Below are positions 7,761 through 15,861 of a DNA stretch of 64,000 bases, piece by piece. The notes under the pieces are model-generated. The model was not told the DNA's origin. It was given only the letters and a program-made list of their open reading frames with translations, and did no database searches. Positions within the stretch are counted from its first letter, which is position 1, and each line of letters opens with the position of its first letter. The DNA comes from Paenibacillus taichungensis (GTDB lineage Bacteria > Bacillota > Bacilli > Paenibacillales > Paenibacillaceae), in assembly GCF_013359905.1 (NCBI RefSeq), contig NZ_JABMCC010000121.1, positions 992,001 through 1,056,000 on the forward strand, read 5' to 3'. The translations under genes were made by a program, and so were the position numbers.

Positions 7761-8674
7761 ATGTTCCCCTCCAGAATAGGCAGTATATCCGACCATACAT
7801 TGTCAAGAATGGCTTGCATATTTTGTTCATCACTATTGATGGCAACGACGGACTCCAGCTCCGGTAGGACAACGCATAGTTGACCATTGGCGCCATCAGC
7901 ACGGTAAGCGTTATGGGAACATCTCCAGAATTGATATCCATAACCTTGTCCCCAGTCGCCGTCTCCTGGTGTAGGGATCTGTTGTGTTGTCGCTAATCGG
8001 ATCCATTCCGCAGGAATGAGCTGCTTGCCATTCCAGTGGCCCTCCTGAAGCAACAGTTGACCGAATCTACCTAATTCCTCGTTGGTGAGCTGCAGGCCCG
8101 CACAGCCCAATGTAATGCCCAAGGGAGAAGTCTCCCACTCTACATTCGTAATGCCCAGTGGTTCAAATAGCCGGGGAATCAGATAGTTCTTAACGGTTTG
8201 ACCGGTGGCCGCCTGAAACATGGCGGAGATCATAAACGTATCTGCACTGCTGTATGTAAACGTTTCACCAGGAACTCTATCCAAAGGAAGGGACATGTAA
8301 TATTTTGCCCAATCTTTCTCAGGCAGGGTGGCTCGCTCTTCTGCCCATAACACAGGTACGTCATGCCCCGATGACATTCGCAGCAAATCGTACAGGGTGA
8401 GGTCCGCAGGAGGGAAGGCTGTTAAATGGGAAGCAGGTGTTGGTGAAGTGAAGTAGTCCCCTAGTTTGGATTCAAGTGTAAGTGTGCCCTCATCCAAAGC
8501 CAGTCCAATCGCCATGCAGGTGAACGATTTGCTGACAGAGTGTTGTAAGCGGCGCATATCGCCGGTGCGATCCCACGCTCCGATTGTAACCCCTTTCTGC
8601 AATACCCGAACAGAATGAACGTTTAACTGCTGCTCATCTATATGATGAACAAAAGAATTAATAATACTAGACAT
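7757..8674 (-). CDS. Serine hydrolase, beta-lactamase class C fold
   Basis: The protein has 305 residues. The catalytic S-V-S-K tetrad (SxxK) is at residues 46-49. A YSS tyrosine motif lies near 141 (YxN in classical class C enzymes). A DGANGQ segment near residue 270 stands where the KTG/HxG motif is expected. No signal peptide is visible, so the protein is probably cytoplasmic. Such proteins are usually esterases or D-amino-acid peptidases rather than antibiotic-resistance enzymes. It is co-transcribed with the GNAT gene (TTGA overlap). It diverges from the beta-glucan operon, and its leader carries a LacI-type palindrome, so it may belong to the same regulon. Confidence 0.87.
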   Translation of the reverse strand: MSSIINSFVHHIDEQQLNVHSVRVLQKGVTIGAWDRTGDMRRLQHSVSKSFTCMAIGLALDEGTLTLESKLGDYFTSPTPASHLTAFPPADLTLYDLLRMSSGHDVPVLWAEERATLPEKDWAKYYMSLPLDRVPGETFTYSSADTFMISAMFQAATGQTVKNYLIPRLFEPLGITNVEWETSPLGITLGCAGLQLTNEELGRFGQLLLQEGHWNGKQLIPAEWIRLATTQQIPTPGDGDWGQGYGYQFWRCSHNAYRADGANGQLCVVLPELESVVAINSDEQNMQAILDNVWSDILPILEGNI

Positions 8675-8716
8675 CTTAACATCCTTTCTAAAAAAAGAAG
8701 AATTTTAACTCTTGGT

Positions 8717-8726
8717 GAAACGTTTC
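8717..8726 (-). promoter_or_regulatory. LacI-type palindrome in the serine hydrolase leader
   Basis: GAAACGTTTC is a perfect palindrome with the central CG typical of LacI/GalR operators. It lies about 20-30 bases downstream of the predicted start of transcription of the minus-strand gene, where binding would block elongation. It shares its GAAACG half with the two operators of the divergent operon. Confidence 0.5.
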
Positions 8727-8753
8727 CGCAATCTGGATCAAAAATTAGAACTT

Positions 8754-8782
8754 ATGTTATTACAAACGAGGTTCAATGTCAA
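8754..8782 (-). promoter_or_regulatory. Promoter of the serine hydrolase-GNAT operon
   Basis: On the minus strand TTGACA (8782-8777), a 17-base spacer and TAACAT (8759-8754). Just upstream, 8791-8804 (TGCAAACGGTTACT) matches 12 of 14 positions of the CcpA cre consensus. Confidence 0.6.
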
Positions 8783-8903
8783 TGAATAGGTGCAAACGGT
8801 TACTTAAAGGAAAATGTTTTACTTTAAAAGTGCCTTTTGACGCAAATTTCATCACGAAAAATCAGTTTTTTGAGAAAAAAGCGCGAAATTTGTAAAAAGG
8901 TTA

Positions 8904-8933
8904 TTGACAGGGTTTGTACTTCGGGATTATGAT
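8904..8933 (+). promoter_or_regulatory. Promoter of the beta-glucan utilisation operon
   Basis: TTGACA at 8904-8909, an 18-base spacer and TATGAT at 8928-8933. Transcription should begin near 8940, exactly where the first operator starts. The 465-bp gap 8675-9139 is therefore a divergent control region. It also holds the inverted repeat CAAATTTC (8843-8850) / GAAATTTG (8885-8892). Confidence 0.7.
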
Positions 8934-8939
8934 TTATTC

Positions 8940-8963
8940 GAAACGATTCGAAGAAATCGCTTC
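8940..8963 (+). promoter_or_regulatory. Operator O1 (LacI-type inverted repeat)
   Basis: GAAACGATT (8940-8948), six bases, AATCGCTTC (8955-8963) form an inverted repeat with one mismatch, placed on the predicted transcription start. Within it, CGAAACGATTCG is itself a near-palindrome with a central CG. Confidence 0.6.
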
Positions 8964-9016
8964 CACATAAAAAGTGTTGTAATCAAGTCCAAGTAAATCA
9001 ACGTTGGCTATGTTTT

Positions 9017-9040
9017 GAAACGATTCGAGAAAATCGTTTC
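9017..9040 (+). promoter_or_regulatory. Operator O2 (LacI-type inverted repeat)
   Basis: GAAACGATT (9017-9025), six bases, AATCGTTTC (9032-9040) is a perfect 9-bp inverted repeat and a near copy of O1. It starts 77 bases downstream of O1, in the untranslated leader. Two such sites suit DNA looping or roadblock by the LacI protein encoded at the operon end. Confidence 0.6.
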
Positions 9041-9139
9041 GATAACCGAGCGAAATACGGGGGAATCACTGGAATTTGCAACAAAAAGGCAGAGAAACAG
9101 AAGTTTACAGACAGCAGCCGACGATGAAAGGGGTTACTT

Positions 9140-9904
9140 ATGGCGCATATAACGATCGAAACCGGATCGCCTACGTTATGCATGAACACAAGCATACATG
9201 TAGTGTCCAGTGACTCCGGAGACACTTCAGGCGGTACGCTATATTTGCTGCATGGGGCAGGCGATAATGCAAGTACATGGCAACGTTTGACTACAATTGA
9301 AATGTACGCGCAACAATATGGCTGTACCATCATTATGCCGGAAGCGAACCGAAGCTATTACACCGATATGGAATACGGCCTGAATTACTTCCATTACATC
9401 ACTCAGGAGCTGCCTGAATTCTGCAGGCGCCAGCTCAATCTCAATACAGACCCGGCAAAGAACTTCGTCGCCGGTCTATCCATGGGTGGGTATGGTGCAT
9501 TGAAATGTGCACTGACATATCCCGAGAGGTACCGCAAGGCGGTGTCCTTATCAGGTGTAACTGATATTCAGACCCGGCTTCACGATCCGGAAATGCCATC
9601 AGGCATGATCAAGGAAATGAAAGCGGTTTTTGGAGAACGGTTACAGGTAAAACCTGATCAGGACCTGTACGCACTGTCTGCCAAGCTGTTGAAGCAAGGT
9701 GGAGATTTACCGGATATTCTGAGTTGTTGTGGTGATATTGATCCGTTTGTGGATATGAATCGCAAATTCGCGGAATACATGCAGGAAACGGATTTTGAGT
9801 TTCAGTATGTGGAGACGCCGGGTACCCATGAATGGAGATTCTGGGAGCAACACCTGAGAACAATGTTTGATTTTCTGTATAACGACAAGACCAAAGTAGA
9901 GTGA
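9140..9904 (+). CDS. Alpha/beta-hydrolase esterase (FrmB/EstA type)
   Basis: The 254-residue protein has the putative esterase fold. LYLLHGAGDNAS carries the oxyanion region, GLSMGGYGA has the nucleophile at S114, an Asp is near 199-201 (CCGDIDPF), and His is at 230 (GTHEW). No signal peptide is visible. It is the first gene of the beta-glucan operon and its stop overlaps the region of the next ribosome site, so it is co-translated with the transporter. Relatives act on acetyl or other acyl esters of sugars, or on S-formylglutathione. The operon context suggests removal of acyl substituents from imported glucan fragments; that is inference. The ribosome site is AAAGGGG. Confidence 0.85.
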   Translation: MAHITIETGSPTLCMNTSIHVVSSDSGDTSGGTLYLLHGAGDNASTWQRLTTIEMYAQQYGCTIIMPEANRSYYTDMEYGLNYFHYITQELPEFCRRQLNLNTDPAKNFVAGLSMGGYGALKCALTYPERYRKAVSLSGVTDIQTRLHDPEMPSGMIKEMKAVFGERLQVKPDQDLYALSAKLLKQGGDLPDILSCCGDIDPFVDMNRKFAEYMQETDFEFQYVETPGTHEWRFWEQHLRTMFDFLYNDKTKVE

Positions 9905-9915
9905 GGAGATGCAAT

Positions 9916-10875
9916 TTGAAACCTGCAGCCGAAGGACCTAGCAAAAAGCTGAAGGGAAACTTGAAAGGCAATTCGCTCTGGAGTGAAATCTGGAAGCACA
10001 GAATGACGTACACCCTGCTTATTCCAGGGCTCGTCTGGCTGATCCTGTTTGCCTACATGCCAATGGGTGGCCTGTCTCTTGCGTTTAAAGACTACAAGGC
10101 AAACCTGGGGATCTGGGGAAGCCCATGGAGCGGATTTGAGAATTTCAAATACGTTTTCCGGGATCCAACCTTTATTGACGCCGTATGGCGGACGCTGTAC
10201 ATCAACATTCTAAAACTGATTATTCAGTTCCCGTTCCCGATTATTCTGGCCCTGTTGCTGAATGAATTGCGGATGCGCAGAGGGAAAAAGTGGTTCCAGA
10301 CAGTTCTTACGTTCCCTCACTTCCTTTCATGGATCATCGTATCCGGGGTAGTCATCAACGTCCTGGCTTATGACGGACTGGTAAACAGTGCACTTGGTTT
10401 GCTTGGATTGCCAACCATTAACTTCCTGGGTTCCGAGTCCAACTTTGTACCGATGCTGCTGTTGACGGACATCTGGAAATCAAGTGGATGGGGTGCGATT
10501 ATCTTCCTGGCTGCCATTTCTGGTATCGATCAGGATCAGTATGAATCAGCACAGATTGACGGAGCATCCCGTATGCAACAGATGTTCCGCATCACATTGC
10601 CAAACATTCTTCCTACAATCACCGTCATGTTCATCCTGTCGGTTGGTGGATTGATGTCTTCCGGTTTCGACCAGATCTTCAACTTGGCAAATGCCGCAAC
10701 TAAAAATGTATCGGAAGTATTGGATGTATATATCTATCGGATTACGTTCCAGTCCTCAACGGACTTCTCATTCTCGACAGCGGTCAGCTTGTTCCGTTCC
10801 CTCGTGAATATGGTCTTGCTGCTTCTCGCAGACAGATTTGCCAAGTGGCTTGGCGGAGACGGTTTGTTCCGATAA
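9916..10875 (+). CDS. ABC sugar transporter permease, LplB type
   Basis: This is one half of the membrane channel of a carbohydrate importer, about 319 residues with six predicted membrane segments (the first around MTYTLLIPGLVWLILFAYMP). The EAA loop that contacts the ATPase reads YESAQIDGASRMQQMFRITLP. The TTG at 9916 is preferred because GAGGAGA lies 6-7 bases upstream; a GTG at 9901 overlaps the esterase stop and has no ribosome site. It pairs with the next permease and the lipoprotein at 11851. No ATPase gene is in the operon, as usual for this class, which borrows a shared MsmX-type ATPase encoded elsewhere. Confidence 0.92.
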   Translation: MKPAAEGPSKKLKGNLKGNSLWSEIWKHRMTYTLLIPGLVWLILFAYMPMGGLSLAFKDYKANLGIWGSPWSGFENFKYVFRDPTFIDAVWRTLYINILKLIIQFPFPIILALLLNELRMRRGKKWFQTVLTFPHFLSWIIVSGVVINVLAYDGLVNSALGLLGLPTINFLGSESNFVPMLLLTDIWKSSGWGAIIFLAAISGIDQDQYESAQIDGASRMQQMFRITLPNILPTITVMFILSVGGLMSSGFDQIFNLANAATKNVSEVLDVYIYRITFQSSTDFSFSTAVSLFRSLVNMVLLLLADRFAKWLGGDGLFR

Positions 10876-10893
10876 GAGAGGAGGAAAAATGAA

Positions 10894-11796
10894 ATGAGTA
10901 AGAAAGCTAACAAAAAGCCGAGAATTGGTACAGAAAAAATGACATTTCTCGATTACATTATTTTCGCCATTTTACTTGTGCTTGCTCTGATGATTCTGAT
11001 TCCGTTCTGGAATGTCATCATGATCTCGTTCGCAACACAAAAAGAATATGCTGACAATCCATTTTTGATGTTCCCTAAAGAATGGACATTGGATTCCTAT
11101 AAGGCGTTGTTCGCTGACGGAACGATTCTGTCGGGGTACAAAAATACAATTATTTTGCTAGTTATCGGTTTGCCACTTAGCTTGTTCCTGACAACAAGCA
11201 TGGCATATGGCCTTAGTCGCAACAAATTTCCGTTCAAGAAATTTCTCTTTTTCCTAGTGCTGTTCACCATGATCTTTAATGGTGGTATTGTACCGCTGTA
11301 CCTGATCATGAAATCACTTCACCTTACAGGTACGCTGTGGTCTGTTATCCTGGCGGGAAGCTTCAGTGCGTTCAACATGATTCTGATGATGAACTACTTC
11401 TATACCTTGCCTGAGTCGCTTATGGAATCGGCGAGATTGGATGGAGCAGGAGAGTGGAGAATTCTGTTCTCTGTTGTTCTTCCGCTGGCTACACCAATTA
11501 TGGCTACAATCACGTTGTTCTACGGTGTGGCGTACTGGAACAGTTGGTACGACGCGATGATATTCCTGCGAAAAGCGGATCAGTTGCCGCTCCAGAATGT
11601 TCTCAGAAACATTATCGTCACATCCCAGACGAACGCATCTAATGCATCCAGTGTCGATGCTGCCCAAGCAAGCAATTTCTCAATGGGTATGAAGATGGCG
11701 GCAGTATTTGTCACCATGGTACCAATTATGTGTTTCTTCCCAATGCTGCAAAAACACTTTGCCAAAGGGGTATTAACAGGGGCTATCAAGACCTGA
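10894..11796 (+). CDS. ABC sugar transporter permease, LplC/YtcP type
   Basis: This is the second membrane subunit of the importer, 300 residues and six predicted membrane helices (first near residues 18-42, FLDYIIFAILLVLALMILIP). Its EAA loop reads LMESARLDGAGEWRILFSVVLP. The ribosome site GAGAGGAGG lies shortly upstream, and the gene begins 18 bases after its partner permease. It belongs to the carbohydrate uptake transporter-1 group. Partner and operon structure indicate uptake of oligosaccharides for the GH3 and GH94 enzymes downstream. Confidence 0.92.
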   Translation: MSKKANKKPRIGTEKMTFLDYIIFAILLVLALMILIPFWNVIMISFATQKEYADNPFLMFPKEWTLDSYKALFADGTILSGYKNTIILLVIGLPLSLFLTTSMAYGLSRNKFPFKKFLFFLVLFTMIFNGGIVPLYLIMKSLHLTGTLWSVILAGSFSAFNMILMMNYFYTLPESLMESARLDGAGEWRILFSVVLPLATPIMATITLFYGVAYWNSWYDAMIFLRKADQLPLQNVLRNIIVTSQTNASNASSVDAAQASNFSMGMKMAAVFVTMVPIMCFFPMLQKHFAKGVLTGAIKT

Positions 11797-11850
11797 TTAT
11801 ACGTATAGGATTTTGCATTAAAATTCTACTAAAAAACATGGGGGTAAAAC

Positions 11851-13449
11851 ATGAAAACGAACAAAAAGTTGTCAGTAAGAGCTCTCTTTGCCATCACGCT
11901 TAGTGTAGTTATGCTGATGGTGACCGCTTGTTCCAGCCAAGGAGCTTCAGGTGGTAACGAAAAAGATGCAGAGGGAAATTACAAAGATAACCTGACCATC
12001 TCTGTAGCTAACCTGACAGAAATTAAAAACGGGAACTTGGATAATGACTTCCACAAGTTCTGGACAGACAAGTTCAATGTAACATGGGATTACAACTATA
12101 TCGATTGGGATTCATGGGGCGAGAAGCTTCGTCTATGGATCAACTCTGGCGATTTGCCGGATGTAGCAGTATGGAACTATGTGCATGGCGATGCCATGAA
12201 CAGTATTGATCAAGGCCTGTTCTACAAATTCCCGGATGACTGGAAAGAACGCTGGCCTAACGTGGCAGCAGCCTACAAGTTGACCGGTCTTGGAGACAAG
12301 CTGGAAGAACTGACGGGTGGAACATACGTCCTGCCAAGACCAATCTATTTCGAGAACAAACCTGCTGACCCATTGACGAACCAAATTGGTGTCATTGCAC
12401 TTCGTAAAGACTGGGCTGAAGCGGTTGGTTTCGAACTGAAAGATGCATATACAACAACTGAATTGAATGAATACGCTGAGCTTGTAAAAGAAAAAGATCC
12501 AGGCAAAGTGGGCAACAAACTTGTACCTCTGTCCTACAATGCGGCAGATGCTATGACGAATATCATTATGCCGAACAGTGTGCATGCCATGACCGACACG
12601 CCGTTCTACAAAGGTGAAGATGGTCAGTTCCACTGGGGACCAGCAGATCCTGAAACTCTGACAGGACTTAAATTGATGCAAAAAGCCTACAAAGATGGTT
12701 TGCTCAATCCTGAATTCTACACATGGAAAAACAATGAAGGTCAAAACAACTTCAAAGTAACAGGTACAGCTGCAGTAACAAGTCTGGGCGGACTGGCTTC
12801 GTACAGACAAGGTCTGGATTCTGATATGAGAAAGAATCTGGGTGTAGATAGTGATGAACTGGTACACACAGCAATCGTAGTGGGCGACGATGGAAAATAC
12901 CGTAACATGGAGCAAGCTAACTTCTGGTCTGCATTGATCTTCAATCCAGACATCAGCGACGAGAAATTCGAACGGATCATGGATCTGATCGACTACTCGA
13001 CTACCAAAGAAGGACAACTGCTCATCAACATGGGCTTCGAAGGAACAGATTGGAAATATGATGAGAACAAAGAACTGGTTAGCTTGCTGCCAGAAGGTAC
13101 TGTTCTGGAAGACAAATACCCAGCACGTTTCGAAGGTCTGTATCTTCTGGGTGACGACTTCAGTGTTGTAAACCCTGCAATTAAAAAGGATTATCGTGAT
13201 AGAGCTGTGAAACTGTTCGAGGAAAAAGCAAAACTCGGTACAGAAGGTCAATCACTCGCAACATACGACTGGGATGTCAACCTGTACGATTCCAAAGCTA
13301 AAAGTCAGGCTTCATTCGACTACCAGAATGAATATGCCAACTTGATCCTCAAAAATGGAGATCTGGAAGCGAACTGGAAAGAATGGGTAAACAGCAAAAT
13401 GTCCCTGGTTCAACCTTACCTGGATGAACTGAACAAAGAATTCAAGTAA
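11851..13449 (+). CDS. Sugar-binding lipoprotein of ABC importer
   Basis: This 532-residue extracellular solute-binding protein has a lipoprotein signal peptide: basic N-terminus, hydrophobic core and lipobox V-T-A-C with the lipidated Cys at 27. The mature part has the two-lobed binding-protein features of the LplA/family 1 group (LTISVANLTEIKNG, DLPDVAVWNYVHGDAMN, IGVIALRKDWAEAVG). It delivers oligosaccharide to the permeases just upstream. By comparison with the Listeria innocua operon of the same layout, the ligand is expected to be beta-1,2-gluco-oligosaccharides; binding was not shown here. A terminator follows, which would raise its transcript level over the enzymes downstream. Confidence 0.93.
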   Translation: MKTNKKLSVRALFAITLSVVMLMVTACSSQGASGGNEKDAEGNYKDNLTISVANLTEIKNGNLDNDFHKFWTDKFNVTWDYNYIDWDSWGEKLRLWINSGDLPDVAVWNYVHGDAMNSIDQGLFYKFPDDWKERWPNVAAAYKLTGLGDKLEELTGGTYVLPRPIYFENKPADPLTNQIGVIALRKDWAEAVGFELKDAYTTTELNEYAELVKEKDPGKVGNKLVPLSYNAADAMTNIIMPNSVHAMTDTPFYKGEDGQFHWGPADPETLTGLKLMQKAYKDGLLNPEFYTWKNNEGQNNFKVTGTAAVTSLGGLASYRQGLDSDMRKNLGVDSDELVHTAIVVGDDGKYRNMEQANFWSALIFNPDISDEKFERIMDLIDYSTTKEGQLLINMGFEGTDWKYDENKELVSLLPEGTVLEDKYPARFEGLYLLGDDFSVVNPAIKKDYRDRAVKLFEEKAKLGTEGQSLATYDWDVNLYDSKAKSQASFDYQNEYANLILKNGDLEANWKEWVNSKMSLVQPYLDELNKEFK

Positions 13450-13509
13450 TCATTCAGTAATTAGCAAGATGGGATATGACAGGTGTGTTCTGTCTGTCCC
13501 ATTCAATCG

Positions 13510-13554
13510 AACCCGGTGCGCGGTCTCTCCCCGAACGCAGCCGGGTTCTTTATT
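13510..13554 (+). terminator. Intra-operon terminator after the binding protein
   Basis: AACCCGG with GCG (13510-13520) pairs with CGC and CCGGGTT (13536-13547), followed by CTTTATTT. The T tract is imperfect, so partial read-through into the GH3 gene is likely. Confidence 0.7.
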
Positions 13555-13583
13555 TCAACAACATGTAGTGGAGGATAATGTCT

Positions 13584-15749
13584 ATGAATAACGAGCAGTT
13601 GCTAGACCTTGTAAAACAAATGACCTTGGAAGAAAAAACGGCCCAGCTGCTTCAGCTGACCGCTAACTTTTATGAAGGAACCAGTGTTGAAGGTCAGATC
13701 ACAGGTCCAATGGAAGAGATGGGAATCACGGAGCAGTCCGTGGATGCCAGTGGCTCCATTCTGGGATTGTCCGGTGCACAGGCCATTATTGATGTACAAC
13801 AAGCATACCTGAAAAAAAGTCGTCTCGGCATTCCGCTCATGTTCATGGCGGACGTTGTGCATGGTTTTAAAACTATTTTCCCCATCCCACTAGCCATTGG
13901 CTGTTCATGGGACACTGAATTGGCAGAGAAAAGTGCTGAGATTGCAGCACGTGAATCCGCCGTATCTGGCCTCCATGTTACTTTTGCACCGATGGTCGAT
14001 CTTGTTCGTGATCCGCGCTGGGGTCGTGTAATGGAGACAACAGGCGAAGATCCTTATTTGAACAGTCTGTTCTCTGCGGCATTTGTACGTGGATATCAGG
14101 GCGACAATTTGAAGGATGAGCCGGATCGTCTGGCGGCTTGTGTAAAACACTTTGCAGCATATGGGGCAGCAGAAGGTGGTCGTGATTACAACACGGTCGA
14201 CATGTCTGAACGCAACTTGCGTGAGTACTATTTACCGGCTTACAAGGCAGCACTGGATGCAGGCGTAGAAATGGTTATGGCTTCATTCAATACCGTAGAG
14301 GGTATTCCAGCGAGCGGAAATGAGAAGCTTATGCGTGACATTTTGCGTGACGAGTGGGGCTTTGATGGTGTATTGATCTCCGATTGGGCTTCCATTCGCG
14401 AGATGATTGCTCATGGCGCTGCTGAAGATGATCGTGAAGCCGCGTACCGCGCCATTCGTGCAGGAGTGGATATCGAGATGATGACACCTTGTTATGTCCA
14501 TCATCTGCCAGAGTTGATCAATAACGGAGAAGTGGAAGAAACGCTCATTGATGAAGCGGTGCTGCGTATTCTGCAACTGAAAGAAAAGCTGGGATTGTTC
14601 GATAATCCACTGCGTGCAGCTGATCCGGAGCGTGAGCGTGAGATTGTCTTCTCAAAAGAACATCGTCAGGTATCGTATGAGCTTGCAACCAAATCCGCTG
14701 TATTGTTGAAAAATGATAATGACGTTCTTCCGCTGAAGCCAGAAGCCAATGTAGCGTTAATTGGACCTTTTGCTCAAAGTGAAGACATTCTCGGATGGTG
14801 GTCCTGTGAAGGTGTCAAAGAGGATGCCGTTAAACTCGGAACTGCTTTGCAGGAACGTCTTACTGCAGGAAAAGTTCATATGGCTCAAGGCAGCAACGTT
14901 CACACGATCACCGCTGAACAGATTGCTGAAGCGCTTGAAGTAGCAAGCAAAGCTGATCTGATCGTGCTTGCACTTGGTGAAGATTCCGAAATGAGTGGTG
15001 AAGGTGGATCGCGTACGGATATTCGTTTGCCGGCAGCTCAACTGGAATTGGTTAAACAGCTCAAAGCAGCGGGTAAACCAATCGCCACCGTTATTTTCAA
15101 CGGTCGTCCTCTGGACTTACATGGTGTATTTGAAGAATCCGATGCTGTGCTTGAAGCGTGGTTCCCGGGCAGTGAGGGTGGAGCGGCCATTGCCGATGTA
15201 TTGACAGGTGTGGTGAATCCATCTGCGCGTCTGACAATGTCCTTCCCGCAATCTGTAGGTCAGATACCGGTATATTACAATCATTTTAATACAGGACGTC
15301 CACTCAATCCGCAAAAGACGGAAGAGCGTTATGTTTCCAAATATATTGATAGTCCGAATGATCCACTGCTTCCGTTTGGCTACGGCTTGTCATACACCTC
15401 GTTTGAGTATGGTGACCTGGAAGTTTCGAGCAATGAAATGACTGCTGCTCAACCTCTGACGATCCAAGTGCGTGTAACCAATGCTGGCGAGCGTGCTGGT
15501 GTGGAGACGGTTCAGTTGTACGTACGTGATGTCACTGGTGAAGTTGTGCGTCCAATGCGTGAGCTGAAAGGGTATGTTAAGCTGTCACTCGCACCGGGTG
15601 AAAGTGGTACGGCTACATTTACATTAAACGAAGAACAGCTTCGTTATCATCATTCCGATTTGAGTCATCGCAGTGATAAAGGAACATTCCACATTTTCGT
15701 AGGGCCGAATAGCCGCGACACATTGGAGAGTACGTTCAAGCTGGTGTAA
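13584..15749 (+). CDS. GH3 beta-glucosidase (sophoro-oligosaccharide-type)
   Basis: This is a family 3 glycoside hydrolase of about 721 residues without signal peptide, hence cytoplasmic. The barrel domain holds the substrate-site blocks DPRWGRVMETTGEDP, VKHFAAYG and the nucleophile in LISDWASI (Asp near 267). The C-terminal sandwich carries the acid/base region GEDSEMSGEGGSR, and a fibronectin-III-like domain ends the protein. It sits between the transporter and a GH94 phosphorylase as in the Listeria innocua lin1839-lin1843 type operon, whose GH3 enzyme prefers sophorose. I infer the same activity. GGAGG at 13570 is 9 bases from ATG 13584 but only 3 from ATG 13578, so 13584 is chosen. Confidence 0.92.
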   Translation: MNNEQLLDLVKQMTLEEKTAQLLQLTANFYEGTSVEGQITGPMEEMGITEQSVDASGSILGLSGAQAIIDVQQAYLKKSRLGIPLMFMADVVHGFKTIFPIPLAIGCSWDTELAEKSAEIAARESAVSGLHVTFAPMVDLVRDPRWGRVMETTGEDPYLNSLFSAAFVRGYQGDNLKDEPDRLAACVKHFAAYGAAEGGRDYNTVDMSERNLREYYLPAYKAALDAGVEMVMASFNTVEGIPASGNEKLMRDILRDEWGFDGVLISDWASIREMIAHGAAEDDREAAYRAIRAGVDIEMMTPCYVHHLPELINNGEVEETLIDEAVLRILQLKEKLGLFDNPLRAADPEREREIVFSKEHRQVSYELATKSAVLLKNDNDVLPLKPEANVALIGPFAQSEDILGWWSCEGVKEDAVKLGTALQERLTAGKVHMAQGSNVHTITAEQIAEALEVASKADLIVLALGEDSEMSGEGGSRTDIRLPAAQLELVKQLKAAGKPIATVIFNGRPLDLHGVFEESDAVLEAWFPGSEGGAAIADVLTGVVNPSARLTMSFPQSVGQIPVYYNHFNTGRPLNPQKTEERYVSKYIDSPNDPLLPFGYGLSYTSFEYGDLEVSSNEMTAAQPLTIQVRVTNAGERAGVETVQLYVRDVTGEVVRPMRELKGYVKLSLAPGESGTATFTLNEEQLRYHHSDLSHRSDKGTFHIFVGPNSRDTLESTFKLV

Positions 15750-15861
15750 TGGGATACACCTCATATCGATGAATGATTGAACTCATCATACAAAAGCAGC
15801 AAAACTGCACTGCCTTCTTCTCTTCTGTTCAGCAGCGGGGAACAAGGCAGGATAGGAGGAT

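Noticed and set aside
7761..7796. ATG 7796 as the start of the GNAT gene
   Set aside because: It would overlap the serine hydrolase gene by 40 bases and has no ribosome site, whereas TTG 7760 has GGAGGGG.
12133..13251. A 372-codon open frame antisense to the sugar-binding lipoprotein gene
   Set aside because: It is rich in Cys, Phe, His and Ile and looks like the mirror of a codon-biased gene; it has no ribosome site or recognisable domain.
15750..15861. Terminator between the GH3 and GH94 genes
   Set aside because: The gap has short repeats (GCAG, CAGC) but no stem with a T tract, so read-through is assumed.
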